Below are positions 46,879 through 57,914 of a stretch of DNA of 64,000 nt, piece after piece. The position numbers and the translations under genes are program-made. How positions within the stretch are numbered: the first letter of the stretch is position 1; every line of letters begins with the position of its first letter. This stretch comes from an uncultured Planktomarina sp. (lineage in GTDB: Bacteria; Pseudomonadota; Alphaproteobacteria; Rhodobacterales; Rhodobacteraceae), in contig CAJJBP010000001.1 in NCBI GenBank assembly GCA_905182425.1, positions 62,001-126,000 on the forward strand. Reading direction: 5' to 3'. Below the pieces are notes generated by a model. It made no database searches. It saw only the letters and a list, made by a program, of their open reading frames with translations, and had not been told where the DNA came from.

Positions 46879-48085
46879 TCCACATTTCTTTTACCGTTCT
46901 ACTGCCTGGGCGCTTGAGGTACTTTGGAGCGCTACAGGTTAGGTTTGGAAACTCTCGGTAGATAACTTCTAGAGCAGCCTGCACCTCAATACGCGCCAAT
47001 TGCAGACCCAGGCAGAAGTGAATGCCAGCAGCATAGCTGAGATGCGGATTGGGAAAGCGATCTAGTTTTAGAACTGCCGGATTGTCAAATCTAGAAGGAT
47101 CATAATTTGCAGCAATGGGAAGCGCCATAATTCGTTCACCACGACTAAGGTTTTGTCCATGAAGCTGCATGTCATGTCCGACATATCTTGGCTTACTCCC
47201 CGTAACTGAACTGACATGACGGGATAATTCCTCAACCGCAGTCTCTCGACGGTTTTCAATATCAGCCAAAAGCCACGCCTTTTGCTCCGGGGCTTGATGC
47301 AAGGCCCAAACGGATCCCGCTATGAGGTTCGTAGTCGTCTCCATCCCCGCAAACAACAGCAGAAAAACCATCGCGATCAGTTCGTCCTCGGACAATTGAT
47401 CCCCCCCATCGCGGCTTGCAAGCATTTCACTCAGCAGGCCAGGCTGAGGGTTTCGACGTGCCTCAGAAATTAATTGCCGTACTAAAGAAATTAACCGCTT
47501 CAAAGCCACAAGCGTCCCCAGGATTTTCGTAATACTACTTACGTCAGATATTTTGCCCGCTTCATGGGCAAAAGCGTCACGATGAGCTGCAGACACACCC
47601 AACAAATCACTTATAGTCTCCAAGGGGAGTGTTCGTGCAAAATGCTTGATCAAGTCAAACTCAGCTGGGGGCGCTTTATTCAAAACCAAGAGTGCTTTTC
47701 TTTCGATAGTTGGGCGCATTTCCCGGATACCTTGCCTACGAAACGCCTGATCAACCAGTTTACGCAACCGCATATGGTCAGGCTCATCTTTGTTGAGCAT
47801 ATTAGCAGCGATGAGCCGCATACCCTTCGGGATCCACCACGGCATCTGGGCGCTTTTAGATTTACCTACTGATTGACCTTCGAGAAAGAAGGACGTTCTC
47901 CCCTTCATCACATCTTCGGTAGCGGCGTAAGTTGTGGTTACCCATATCCTTCCTATCATTGGTATTTTTAAAGGAATTATTGCACCAGCCTCACGCATTT
48001 TTTCCAATATTGGAGCTGGGTTTTCCAAAAAATTTAGTGATGCCAAAGAGAATGTTAGTGGAGATCTAAGGCTAAATCTTCTCAT
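46865..48085 (-). CDS. Cytochrome P450
   Basis: This 406-residue soluble P450 has the I-helix LLLFAGMETTTNLI (oxygen-binding AG-x-x-TT), the ExxR region in TAVEELSRHVSS (E and R), and the heme loop YAAGIHFCLGLQLARIE with the proximal Cys. The family inserts oxygen in lipid or small substrates; the substrate is unknown. Its ATG overlaps the stop of the HupE-like gene (ATGA), so the two are coupled. Its 3' end overlaps the convergent GNAT remnant. No ferredoxin gene is adjacent. Confidence 0.92.
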   Translation of the reverse strand: MRRFSLRSPLTFSLASLNFLENPAPILEKMREAGAIIPLKIPMIGRIWVTTTYAATEDVMKGRTSFFLEGQSVGKSKSAQMPWWIPKGMRLIAANMLNKDEPDHMRLRKLVDQAFRRQGIREMRPTIERKALLVLNKAPPAEFDLIKHFARTLPLETISDLLGVSAAHRDAFAHEAGKISDVSSITKILGTLVALKRLISLVRQLISEARRNPQPGLLSEMLASRDGGDQLSEDELIAMVFLLLFAGMETTTNLIAGSVWALHQAPEQKAWLLADIENRRETAVEELSRHVSSVTGSKPRYVGHDMQLHGQNLSRGERIMALPIAANYDPSRFDNPAVLKLDRFPNPHLSYAAGIHFCLGLQLARIEVQAALEVIYREFPNLTCSAPKYLKRPGSRTVKEMWIKTN

Positions 48086-49206
48086 AAAAATATCCTTTCA
48101 AATGCCCACCAACCACCAACCAAGGCTATTGCAATTGAGCCTGGAATGACAACGTATGATCGATATGAATGGGATTTCCCAAACGGCAAGGCCAATGTAA
48201 TGAACCCGATTGCAATCACAGCCAACTGACCACCTTCAACACCTATATTGAAAGCAATAAGCGATAAAACAAATTGCCCCTGAGCCAGCCCTAAGTCACC
48301 CAGAACAGATGCAAACCCAATTCCATGAAGAAGACCAAAGCCAAAAACAACAACAACCCTCCACCAACCAAGCTTGGGACGCCAAATGTTTTCAATGGCG
48401 ACATATGTAATCGAGACCGCAATCAATGCTTCAACCAACCATATTTGGGCTGCTGGAATTTTTACGATACTCAAAGTTGTAAGTCCAAGCGTTACAGTAT
48501 GAGCCAGAGTGAAGGCTGTTATTTGCGATAAAAGAGGGCGCCAAGATAGAGAAAATAGAAACAGGCCAAAAACAAATAAGATATGATCCAAACCTTTTGG
48601 AATGATATGTTCAAAGCCTTCAATGACAAACCGCCAAAAAACCGCTGTACCGCTCTCTTCGACAGCGCCTGAACGCGGAAGTGGGAGGCTCAGCTCACCT
48701 CCTTCTAAAAATCCAGCATAGGCATCATCACCCTCTCCATGCCGGACAACCAACCCACCGTTTTTTGCAGTCCAGCCAAACCTAACCGGCGCTGAACCCT
48801 CCGATAGTTTGGTGATCATAAATAGCTTCGTGTCGCGTGTTAGCTCCATGTCTGGTTCAGGTATGACTTCAACATTCACCAGCCTAAGAGCTTCAGCGCC
48901 TTCCATTATAAATTCTGTCGAGAGTTGCGGCCATTCAGCCCACACATTCTCTGCCAATGCATCATCATCCAGCCCACGCAAAGTATCGTAAATCGCGGCT
49001 TCTGGCGCTTCGTCCGTATCAAGAATTTCTGTAAGATCGATGCCTGCCAAAAGTGTTTCTATGGCTACCAAAAGCTCAATCTTCAATTCAGTTTCACTGA
49101 CCTCAACCTTCGCAACCGCAGGCCGCAATTCATGCGCCTGCAGCACCGTTCCAAAAATTAAGGCTAAAACTATAGCACTTGACATCACAACAATTCGCGA
49201 CACCAT
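48082..49206 (-). CDS. HupE/UreJ-family membrane protein with periplasmic N-terminal domain
   Basis: A signal-like N-terminus (IVVMSSAIVLALIFGTVLQAHELRPAVAKVEVSE) leads to a ~190-residue periplasmic domain and a C-terminal HupE/UreJ membrane domain from about FEHIIPKGLDHILFVFGLFLFS through FGFGLLHGIGFASVLGDLGL. Family members are thought to carry nickel, cobalt or other metals. The start is uncertain: ATG 49206 is chosen, but ATG 49236 or 49185 are open, and 49236 would overlap the divergent start. Coupled to the P450 downstream. Confidence 0.8.
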   Translation of the reverse strand: MVSRIVVMSSAIVLALIFGTVLQAHELRPAVAKVEVSETELKIELLVAIETLLAGIDLTEILDTDEAPEAAIYDTLRGLDDDALAENVWAEWPQLSTEFIMEGAEALRLVNVEVIPEPDMELTRDTKLFMITKLSEGSAPVRFGWTAKNGGLVVRHGEGDDAYAGFLEGGELSLPLPRSGAVEESGTAVFWRFVIEGFEHIIPKGLDHILFVFGLFLFSLSWRPLLSQITAFTLAHTVTLGLTTLSIVKIPAAQIWLVEALIAVSITYVAIENIWRPKLGWWRVVVVFGFGLLHGIGFASVLGDLGLAQGQFVLSLIAFNIGVEGGQLAVIAIGFITLALPFGKSHSYRSYVVIPGSIAIALVGGWWAFERIFL

Positions 49207-49234
49207 CGTAGTCAGTACTTTAAAAGGTTTAATC

Positions 49235-50047
49235 ATGTTCAAGCGGTCCAGATTTTTACTTTGTTCATTGCTCTTAGCATCCCCAGTTTATGCCCACGAA
49301 TTTTGGATTTCACCAGAGAAATACGAAATTATGGTCGGAGAGCCATTCGCTGCAGATTTTCGCGTGGGCCAAGGCTTTAGTGGCAGTCGTCAATCATACC
49401 TGAAACAACGCACCACTCGCCACAGTTATGTTCAGGACGGCGTTGAGATTGCGATTTCTGGTCGAAATGGCGATCGCCCAGCATTAAAAGTCTCCAATTT
49501 GAAGAATGGATTGGCAATCCTGGTGCATGAAACGACCGATAGCACCCTTAAATATAATGAATTTGAGAAGTTTCAAAACTTTGTCAAACATAAGGCATTC
49601 AAAGATGTTATTAAAGCCCATAAAGACCGAGGCTTGCCTCAAACTGGGTTTCACGAAAGCTATCGACGTTTCGTAAAATCATTAATCGCAGTCGGTGATG
49701 GCTCAGGTCAAGACACGTCCGTAGGGTTACAGATTGAAATCATAGCTCAAGCCAACCCTTACACCGACGATATGGCAAGCGGTTTGCAAGTACTTGTTTT
49801 GCTTGAAGGTAAGCCACGTCCAAACGCACAGGTTGAACTTTTTGCACGACCGACGGGAACTAACCAAGATGCTCAGGTTACTTTGCATTTTACAAATGAA
49901 ATGGGCATTGCAACTTTGCCAGTTCAATATGGAAATGAGTACATGGCCGACCACGTGGCATTGATCCCAGTGGAGCCAGATCAGGACACTGACCCAGTTT
50001 GGCATAGTTTATGGGCAAATCTTACATTTTCTGTTCCGGTACGTTAG
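49235..50047 (+). CDS. DUF4198-family periplasmic protein (metal-uptake associated)
   Basis: This 270-residue exported protein has a signal peptide ([20 protein letters not shown]) and the DUF4198 N-terminus [30 protein letters not shown]. Such proteins often sit with Ni/Co or other metal uptake genes and are predicted to bind metal or ligand in the periplasm. AAAGG precedes the ATG. It is divergent from the HupE/UreJ gene with nearly no spacer, implying a shared control region inside one or both coding sequences. It converges on queG (4-base overlap). Confidence 0.83.
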   Translation: MFKRSRFLLCSLLLASPVYAHEFWISPEKYEIMVGEPFAADFRVGQGFSGSRQSYLKQRTTRHSYVQDGVEIAISGRNGDRPALKVSNLKNGLAILVHETTDSTLKYNEFEKFQNFVKHKAFKDVIKAHKDRGLPQTGFHESYRRFVKSLIAVGDGSGQDTSVGLQIEIIAQANPYTDDMASGLQVLVLLEGKPRPNAQVELFARPTGTNQDAQVTLHFTNEMGIATLPVQYGNEYMADHVALIPVEPDQDTDPVWHSLWANLTFSVPVR

Positions 50048-51087
50048 TCTAAGGCACAGGAAAGACGTTCGGTTGCCCAACTCGCTGCGTCAGCAACACC
50101 AGGGTCAGGGTCGAGCTGTAAGGTAGATATGAGTGGCAAATAATCCTGGTTTTCTGAGTTTCCAATTGCATAAAGTACATTACGAACGAAACGATCCCGT
50201 CCAATTCGCTTTATAGGAGAACCAGAAAATTTTTTTCGGAACTCACGTTCAGTTAACCCTACTAGATCTGCAAGTTTTGGCGCGACCAGTTCTTCGTTTG
50301 CTGCGTACCGAATATCCGAGGCCTCAACCGCAAATTTATTCCATGGACAAACAGACAAGCAATCATCACATCCGTAAATATGATTACCCATCCCTTCGCG
50401 CAATTTGATGTCAACAGGGCCTTTATGCTCGATTGTGAGATATGAAATACACCGACGAGCATCCATTTTATATGGAGCAACAAAAGCTTTTGTTGGGCAA
50501 ATATCAAGACATCGACTGCAATTGCCACAGTGGTCTATTTCTGGTGGATCCGGTTCCAACTCTAGCGTCGTAAAAATTGCGCCCAGAAACATCCAGTTAC
50601 CAGTTACACGGCTCACAACATTCGTATGCTTGCCCTGCCAACCTAGACCCGCCGCTTGCGCTAAAGGTTTTTCAGCGATTGGAGCCGTATCTACAAAAAC
50701 TTTAACTTCACCCCCACCGGCGGCTACCAGCCAGCGGGCTAATCGCTTCAGGCGTTTTTTGACAATATCATGATAATCTTTACCCCGAGCATAGACACTG
50801 ATCGTTGCTAAATCAGGATCTTCCAAAGTCGCCATTGGATCGCTTTGCGGCCCATAGCTTTCAGCTAACATGATCACTGACCGCGCATCTGGCCAGAGTT
50901 TCGAGGGATCACCACGCCACTCTTTGCGATCCTCCAGCCACCTCATTTGCCCATGATATCCAGCCTGAATAAAACCATCAAGATTATCCGGCATCTGTGG
51001 AATCGACGTAGGTGTAGTGATGCGTGCGTTACTAAAACCCTCAAAAAAAGCTTGCGCCAAGAGTTGAGATTTCAGATCAGAAGTCAA
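50044..51087 (-). CDS. queG: Epoxyqueuosine reductase
   Basis: This ~347-residue cobalamin and iron-sulphur enzyme makes queuosine from epoxyqueuosine in tRNA. The 8Fe-8S ferredoxin motif is [16 protein letters not shown] and [13 protein letters not shown], and GHYGQMRWL-like [20 protein letters not shown] is conserved. A C-terminal HEAT-like segment follows. I choose TTG 51087 (reads [17 protein letters not shown]) because it overlaps the GST stop; an in-frame earlier start would run back into GST. Confidence 0.9.
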   Translation of the reverse strand: MTSDLKSQLLAQAFFEGFSNARITTPTSIPQMPDNLDGFIQAGYHGQMRWLEDRKEWRGDPSKLWPDARSVIMLAESYGPQSDPMATLEDPDLATISVYARGKDYHDIVKKRLKRLARWLVAAGGGEVKVFVDTAPIAEKPLAQAAGLGWQGKHTNVVSRVTGNWMFLGAIFTTLELEPDPPEIDHCGNCSRCLDICPTKAFVAPYKMDARRCISYLTIEHKGPVDIKLREGMGNHIYGCDDCLSVCPWNKFAVEASDIRYAANEELVAPKLADLVGLTEREFRKKFSGSPIKRIGRDRFVRNVLYAIGNSENQDYLPLISTLQLDPDPGVADAASWATERLSCALD

Positions 51088-51743
51088 GATTACTATAATG
51101 CTCTGGCTGCGGGAAACCTGGGACATTATCTGCAAGCAAAGATCGGAATGCCGGACGTGATTTTATCGTCGCATACCAGTTTTTGACAGCCATGGAACGG
51201 TTCCAATCCACATCACTGATATAGTCTAGCGAAGAAGAGATGCGCAGCCGCTGCAAAATCTGCAAGCGTCATACTATTCCCTGCAAGCCATCGGCGATTA
51301 TCGAGCAACAATGCAAGATAATCTAAATGATATTTGATAGCCTTTGCTCCTGCCTTCACGTGTGCAGATACAGGATAACCCGTTCCATGGATTTTGCGGT
51401 TTACCCTTTCATACAGCAATTTGGACGTAACCTCATTATGGAATTTATCATCAAACCACGCCACCAAACGCCGGACTTCAAATTGTGCATCCACATTTTT
51501 TGGTAGTAAAGCGGGCTCAGGATATCTTTGTTCTAAATACTCACAGATCGCAGAAGATTCAGAAAGTGTTTTGCCATTAATCTTAAGGATTGGAACTTTT
51601 CCAGCTGGGTTACGAAGCAAAAAATCAGGACCTTTTTCCCAATAGTGCTCCTCCACCAGCTGTATCTCAATCTTTTTCTCAGCAAGGCTCAAACGCACTT
51701 TTCGACAGAATGGAGACAGGGGGGCATGGTAAAGAATATTCAT
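51077..51743 (-). CDS. Glutathione S-transferase family protein, one +1 frameshift
   Basis: The N-terminal thioredoxin domain ([30 protein letters not shown], with GSH-site [13 protein letters not shown]) and helical domain run to ...[12 protein letters not shown] at about 51240, then the frame changes. Removing one T in the CTCTTCTTCG run (51230-51240) gives [15 protein letters not shown] to the stop at 51077-51079, about 221 residues in all, which is normal. Everything else is intact, so a sequencing error is plausible. It is coupled to queG by overlap. Confidence 0.8.
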
Positions 51744-51799
51744 TGGACTTTCATTCTATAGCGACTTTACATCTTCTTACGCGGCCTAATGAGCTGCAA

Positions 51800-52525
51800 T
51801 CAATCCTCAAAACATGAGGATCTGCCATCACGCCTTATCATATCTGCTCCTGCAATCACAGATGCGGCACGTTTCCTTAGTTTTGCTGACGGCTTAACGG
51901 CACTACGCCCTTTTGGGTCTGGTAATACAACTGCCAATCGTCCAGCTTGCACTCTATTCAGTTGCACCGCATCAATACCGTAATGATGTTGTGCTGCCGC
52001 TTGTATGCCAAAAACCCCCGTATCAAATTCAGCAACATTTAAATATATTTCTAACATCCGACTTTTGCTCCATATTACCTCAGCATAAGGTGTCATGACA
52101 GCCTCAATGGTTTTCCGGACCCAACTACGACCCTGCCAGAGGAAGGCATTTTTTACAGTTTGTTGGCTGATAGTAGATCCACCCCTGATAGAACCTTCTT
52201 GGAAAGCGCGCCGGATCGCCGCACTATCTATTCCCCAATGCAGACAAAAATTAGCGTCCTCCGCCGCAACCAGTGCTCGAACCATAACAGGTGAGACATC
52301 TTCAATATCCACCCATTCTTGATATACATCCCCTAAACGCCAGTTTTCTTGCAACATATACAGCGTGACTGGTGGATTTATCCACCGGTAGCTTAACCCC
52401 CACAGTCCAAGGAAGACCACCAATGCAACAATGCCCCTAACTGTCCAACGTCTCACAGGATGTATCCATGCCCAATGATCCATTGAGGGTTTAGGATGGG
52501 GGTTTATTTCACTGTCATCTGCCAT
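51800..52525 (-). CDS. mtgA: Monofunctional biosynthetic peptidoglycan transglycosylase
   Basis: This 241-residue protein has one N-terminal membrane helix (about 30-48) and a GT51 domain: ALVAAEDANFCLHWGID with the catalytic Glu (E90), then RGGSTISQQTVKNAFLW and KSRMLEIYLNVAEFDTGVFGIQAAAQHHYG. It polymerises lipid II into glycan strands on the periplasmic side. It stands 76 bp downstream of gltB. Confidence 0.94.
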   Translation of the reverse strand: MADDSEINPHPKPSMDHWAWIHPVRRWTVRGIVALVVFLGLWGLSYRWINPPVTLYMLQENWRLGDVYQEWVDIEDVSPVMVRALVAAEDANFCLHWGIDSAAIRRAFQEGSIRGGSTISQQTVKNAFLWQGRSWVRKTIEAVMTPYAEVIWSKSRMLEIYLNVAEFDTGVFGIQAAAQHHYGIDAVQLNRVQAGRLAVVLPDPKGRSAVKPSAKLRKRAASVIAGADMIRRDGRSSCFED

Positions 52526-52601
52526 TCATTAGCCACACCATAACTTTAAGGTGTCGTCAACTTTTGACGAGCTCACATGTAGCAAATTCTTCGTTTTCAA
52601 A

Positions 52602-55600
52602 TCACTCAGCTGGAATAGCGCTTTCGATATTCAAACTCAAAGGTGCAGGCAAATGCACAAGCATTTCTTTTGGGCAAATTTGAACAAAGTTCGCACACTC
52701 CCGGTCCCAATGCTGGAGAATGTCTGACGCTTTGATCGAACCTGTTTCCTCAGCATGCTGAGTAATCAAAGCTTTAAGTTCTTGCTCCCAATGCGGAACT
52801 GTAACCAAACACGTTACCAATGTTTCCATGTTTATCATGCACTTAGTGCTTAGATCTGGATCATAAAGATAAGCCATTCCACCAGTCATACCTGCTCCAA
52901 AGTTAGCGCCAATGGGCCCAAGAATAACTGCAATACCACCAGTCATATATTCGCACCCGTTTGATCCACACCCTTCGATAACGGCTTTTGCACCAGAATT
53001 CCGTACACCAAAACGCTCACCGGCGCGGCCAGCAGCAAACAGGTAGCCATCAGTCGCACCGTATAGAACAGTGTTACCGATAATCGTATTTTCAGACCAA
53101 ACTAGCGGGCTTATCTGTGCCGGCCTAACAACGATCGTAGCACCCGAAAGGCCCTTACCAACATAATCATTAGCTTCACCCGAAACCACCAGTTTCAAAC
53201 CTGGAGCAGCAAAGGCACCCAACGCTTGACCAGCAGAGCCTTGCAACTTTACCGTCAAATGATCTGCTTGCAGATTGTTTTTCATGCCAAAATTTGTAAC
53301 AATATGGCTAGAGGTACGTGTTCCAATCGAACGCAAAGTATTTTGAACCGCATATTGCAGCTGCATCTTTTCACCGTCCTGTAGAAACCTTGCTGCATCC
53401 GCCACGATCTGTGTGTCTAAAGTGTCAGGCACAGGGTTTCGCAACTTGTGACGATCATATTTAATCTGTTCTGCGCCATCAACTGTAATCAACAATGGAT
53501 TAAGGTCCAAATCATCCAAATGAGCAGAACCACGCGAAACTTGGCTCAACAAGTCTGCACGACCAATAACTTCTTCAAGCGAACGTGCACCAATACTTGC
53601 CAATATTTCTCGCACTTCTTGCGCGTAAAATGTAATCAAGTTTACCACTTTATCGGCTGAGCCTGTGAACTTCTCGCGGAGGCCTTCGTCTTGAGTGCAA
53701 ACGCCTACTGGGCAGGTGTTTGACTGGCACTGACGGACCATTATACAACCCATTGCGATCAACGCAGCGGTGCCAATACCATATTCCTCAGCGCCCAGCA
53801 TGGCCGCCATTACGATATCGCGACCAGTACGCAAGCCACCATCTGTACGCAGTGTGACGCGCTCACGCAGGTTGTTCATAGCGAGAACCTGATGCGCCTC
53901 AGTTAATCCCATCTCCCACGGCAAACCCGCAAATTTGATTGACGTCGCTGGCGATGCACCAGTGCCACCATTGTGACCCGAAATCAAAATCACGTCAGCG
54001 CCAGCCTTTGCTACACCCGCAGCAATTGTACCAACACCAGAGGCTGCAACAAGTTTAACAGTCACTTTACAGCGTGGATTAATCTGTTTGAGATCATAAA
54101 TCAGCTGTGCCAGGTCCTCGATCGAGTAAATATCATGGTGAGGAGGCGGGCTAATCAGCGTCACGCCTTTGGTCGAATGACGAAGACGCGCGATAAGGTC
54201 GGTCACCTTCATCCCAGGCAACTGCCCTCCCTCGCCAGGCTTTGCCCCTTGAGCAACCTTAATTTCAAGCTCTTCACAATGATTGAGATACTCAGCCGTC
54301 ACACCAAAGCGGCCCGAGGCCACCTGTTTTATTTTTGCAGATGGATTATCACCATTTGCTTCCGGCGTGAAATGCGCCGGGTCTTCGCCACCTTCACCAC
54401 TATCAGATTTAGCACCTATACGGTTCATAGCTACGTTGAGAGTTTTATGAGCTTCAGGGCTGAGCGCACCAAGAGACATGCCCGGGGTCACAAAACGCTT
54501 ACGGATTGCTGTAATACTTTCCACTTCATCAACATTAATTGCGACGCTCATAGGCTTGATTGCTAACAAGTCACGTAAGTGTATAGGCGGGTTTGCTTGC
54601 AATTTTGCTGAATAGTTCTTCCACATTTCAAAGCTGCCCTGATTGCAAGCTGCTTGCAAAAGATGCATTGTTTGCGCTTCCCAAGCGTGTTTCTCTCCTG
54701 AGCGGCGCGCCTTATAAAATCCTCCAACAGGTAAAACGTCTTTGGAGTTCACGTAGCCCGATGCGTGCACTTCTTCAGCTTTATGCTGGATACCAACCAC
54801 ACCAATACCAGAAATACGCGATGTCATTCCTGGAAAATACTCAGCACACATCGCTCGGGATAGACCCACAGCCTCAAAATTCAAGCCACCACGGTATGAG
54901 GAAATAACCGAGATACCCATTTTGGCCATGATCTTAAGCAAGCCTTGGTCAATAGCACTGCGGTACCTTGTAATGGCTTCGTTTAAAGAGCAATCCAGCA
55001 ATCCACGACCTATGCGATCTGCAAGGCTATCTTCCGCGAGATAAGCATTCACAACGGTGGCGCCACAACCTATTAGGACTGCAAAGTAATGTGGATCAAT
55101 GCATTCTGCAGAACGCACATTAATTGAAGTGAAGGTTCGCAGACCTTGGCGTGTCAACCACGAATGCACGGCACTGGTCGCCAAGATCATCGGCATCGCA
55201 ACACTATCTTGCCTGCTATGGTGATCAGTCAAAACTAAATGTCCAGCTCCAGAACGCACCGCATCTTCGGCTTCTGAACGCACTCTGCTAAGCGCTGCTT
55301 GCAAAGAACCCACCGCCCGATCACTTGGAAAGGTACAATTAATCTCAACCATTGGTGCATTAAAGTTTTTTAGTAACCGTGCAAACTGAGCATTGCCTAC
55401 AAAAGGCGAGTCTAAGACCAAAATTTCTGTTTGAGCGCTACTTTCGTCCAGCACGTTCTTGAGATTGCCAAATCTAGTTTTCAAACTCATCACACGGAAT
55501 TCACGCAAACTATCAATTGGAGGATTAGTTACTTGGCTAAAATTTTGTCGGAAAAAATGCGACAGTGGACGGTATTTTTCACTTAGAACAGCTGAGGGCG

Positions 55601-57144
55601 TGTCATCACCCATTGAAGCCAGTATCTCTTTACCATCTTCCGCCATTGGAGCCAAAATTTGCTCTAACTCTTCTAGAGTGTAGCCTGCTGCAATTTGACG
55701 TTGGCGCAATTCTGCATTTTTAAAAATGGGTACCTCAATGGCCTTAGCAAGATCTTCATCAAGTTCTTTGATCTTGCCAACCCAAGAACCAAAATCTTGG
55801 CTTGCAGCCAATTTGTCTTTCATTTCGGTATCGTGATAAAGACGGCCTTCTTCCATATCCACCGCAAGCATCTGACCCGGGCCAAGCGCACCTTTTTCCT
55901 TAATATTTGCTTCGTCCACATGCACCATTCCCGCCTCAGATCCAGCAATAAGTAAGCCCTCGCCCGTCACCACGTAGCGCATCGGACGCAATCCATTCCG
56001 GTCAAGGCCCGCACAAATCCAACGACCATCAGTCATGGCCAGAGCCGCTGGTCCATCCCAAGGCTCCATTACAGAGTTGCAGTAGGAGTACATATCAATC
56101 CAAGATTTTGGTAAATCAACGGCCTGTTTTGACCAGCTTTCAGGGACCAGCATAGTCTTCGCCATCGGTGCTGAACGCCCAGCACGCACCAACATCTCGA
56201 ACACAGAATCTAACGCAGCAGAGTCAGACGATCCACTTGCGATCACAGGTTTAATATCTTCGGCCATATCCCCAAATGCATCCGAGGACATCCGTATTTC
56301 ATGACTTTTCATCCAATTTATATTGCCTTTGAGCGTATTAATTTCACCATTATGCGCTAACATGCGGAAGGGCTGCGCCAGCCACCATTGCGGAAAAGTG
56401 TTTGTGGAGTAGCGCTGGTGATACAAAGCAAACGCGGACTCGAAACGAGTGTCTTTCAAGTCTGGGAAGAAATCAGCAACATCCTCAGCTAAGAACATGC
56501 CTTTATAAATGATTGAGCGACATGACAGGCTTGCAAGATAAACACCATTGATGCCAGCAGCTGAAGCTGCTTTTTCAATCCGGCGACGGATGACGTAAAG
56601 TTCACGCTCGAAGGTTTCTTCATTCACGCCTTTGGAGTTGGAAATTAAAATTTGTTCGATCTCTGGACGTGTCGCATTGGCCTTATCGCCCAAGCAGGCT
56701 CACGTTAACTGGCACATGACGCCAACCATAAATGTAGTAGCCCATCCGTAAGACTTCAGTTTCAACAATTGTTCGACATGTTTCTTGAGCACCAAAATCA
56801 GTGCGCGGCAGGAACACTTGGCCCACAGCCATTAATTCATCCATGCGCGGTGTGTGGCCTGTGCGTTCAATCTGGTCATAAAAAAACGGTACAGGAATTT
56901 GAACATGAATCCCGGCACCATCACCTGTTTTACCATCCGCATCTACGGCACCACGGTGCCAGACTGCTTTGAGAGCTGCAATTCCCGCCTCAACGACACC
57001 ACGACTTGCTTTTCCATCAATTGATACCACAAGACCAACGCCACAGCTTGCGTGCTCTTCCGCCTCGGAATAGAGGCCATTTTCTGACACGTACTTACGC
57101 TTCGCTTTCTCCGCTTGCACCCATTTTGTATCAAATTTTGTCAT
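52602..57144 (-). CDS. gltB: Glutamate synthase large subunit, interrupted by one +1 frameshift
   Basis: The N-terminal ~150 residues (ATG 57144, nucleophile region AEEHASCGVGLVVS with C34) and the remaining ~1360 lie in adjacent frames. The break is at 56687-56691, where CTTGGGCGATAAG should read LGDKANAT once one base of the GGG run (or the C) is removed. Corrected length is about 1513 residues, normal for GltB. FMN/Fe-S region includes QCQSNTCPVGVC. It makes glutamate from glutamine and 2-oxoglutarate with GltD. AGGAG precedes the ATG. Confidence 0.9.
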
Positions 57145-57886
57145 GATAAACTCCTGTCATGCCCAAACTGGACATTATACCTTCAGATCCAGATTTAGGA
57201 ACATCCGCAAGAAAACCCACTTCATTGGGAAGTAAAAATTCAATTGGAGAAAAATTAAAAAACTTCGTAACCTTATCAGTTCGGTAGACATTAGAACCAC
57301 CAAAAAATACCCAATGCTTTAGACTTACATATTCAATAGCAAGCGTATCCCAAAGAAAGGTACCCTTAGTATCCGTAGCCTTCATCATTGATTTCGTTTG
57401 AAACAGCAGGATGTCATCAATTATGACTGTTTGACCCATCAACTGGTCCTCTCCTCGAAGCACTATAATCTCACCACTGGAAGATAGCATTTGGAATACG
57501 AAGTCATCATGGTCTTTTTGGAGCAAGTTTGTCAGAAATGCGCGATCGATTGGTCCGGTTTCATCCAAGTTTTCAGATATTCCACTTGTCATATCCAACG
57601 CATAGAGCCAACGTGCTTCAGCGTCTGTTTGAACGTGATATATTTCGCCCTGCTCATCTAGGTCGATCCGCCACTTCAATCCTTCAGTGTCTGCATGACA
57701 GGTGTAAAAATGTGAAAATAAATAGCTTTTGCTTTGCACTGTTAATAACGCATTACAAGAATTAGGCAAAACGTATTGCGCGTGCGCTGAACCTGCTGCA
57801 AATGCAATGAACCAGACCAAAGATATGATATCGCGCGCTAGGCGCGCGATTGACCTTAATTTCTCTGTCAAACAGTTCAGCATCAT
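57131..57886 (-). CDS. Exported protein of unknown function between gltD and gltB
   Basis: This 251-residue protein has an N-terminal hydrophobic segment (IISLVWFIAFAAGSAHA) that looks like a signal peptide. The mature part is rich in beta-strand patterns (LKWRIDLDEQGEIYHV, VIIDDILLFQTKSM) and has no recognised motif. Its stop overlaps the gltB start by 14 bases and it starts 28 bases after gltD, so it sits inside the glt operon. This arrangement is seen in related roseobacters, and the function is not known. Confidence 0.75.
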   Translation of the reverse strand: MMLNCLTEKLRSIARLARDIISLVWFIAFAAGSAHAQYVLPNSCNALLTVQSKSYLFSHFYTCHADTEGLKWRIDLDEQGEIYHVQTDAEARWLYALDMTSGISENLDETGPIDRAFLTNLLQKDHDDFVFQMLSSSGEIIVLRGEDQLMGQTVIIDDILLFQTKSMMKATDTKGTFLWDTLAIEYVSLKHWVFFGGSNVYRTDKVTKFFNFSPIEFLLPNEVGFLADVPKSGSEGIMSSLGMTGVYHDKI

Positions 57887-57914
57887 AGAATGGTCCCTTG
57901 AAATTTAGAAGCTA

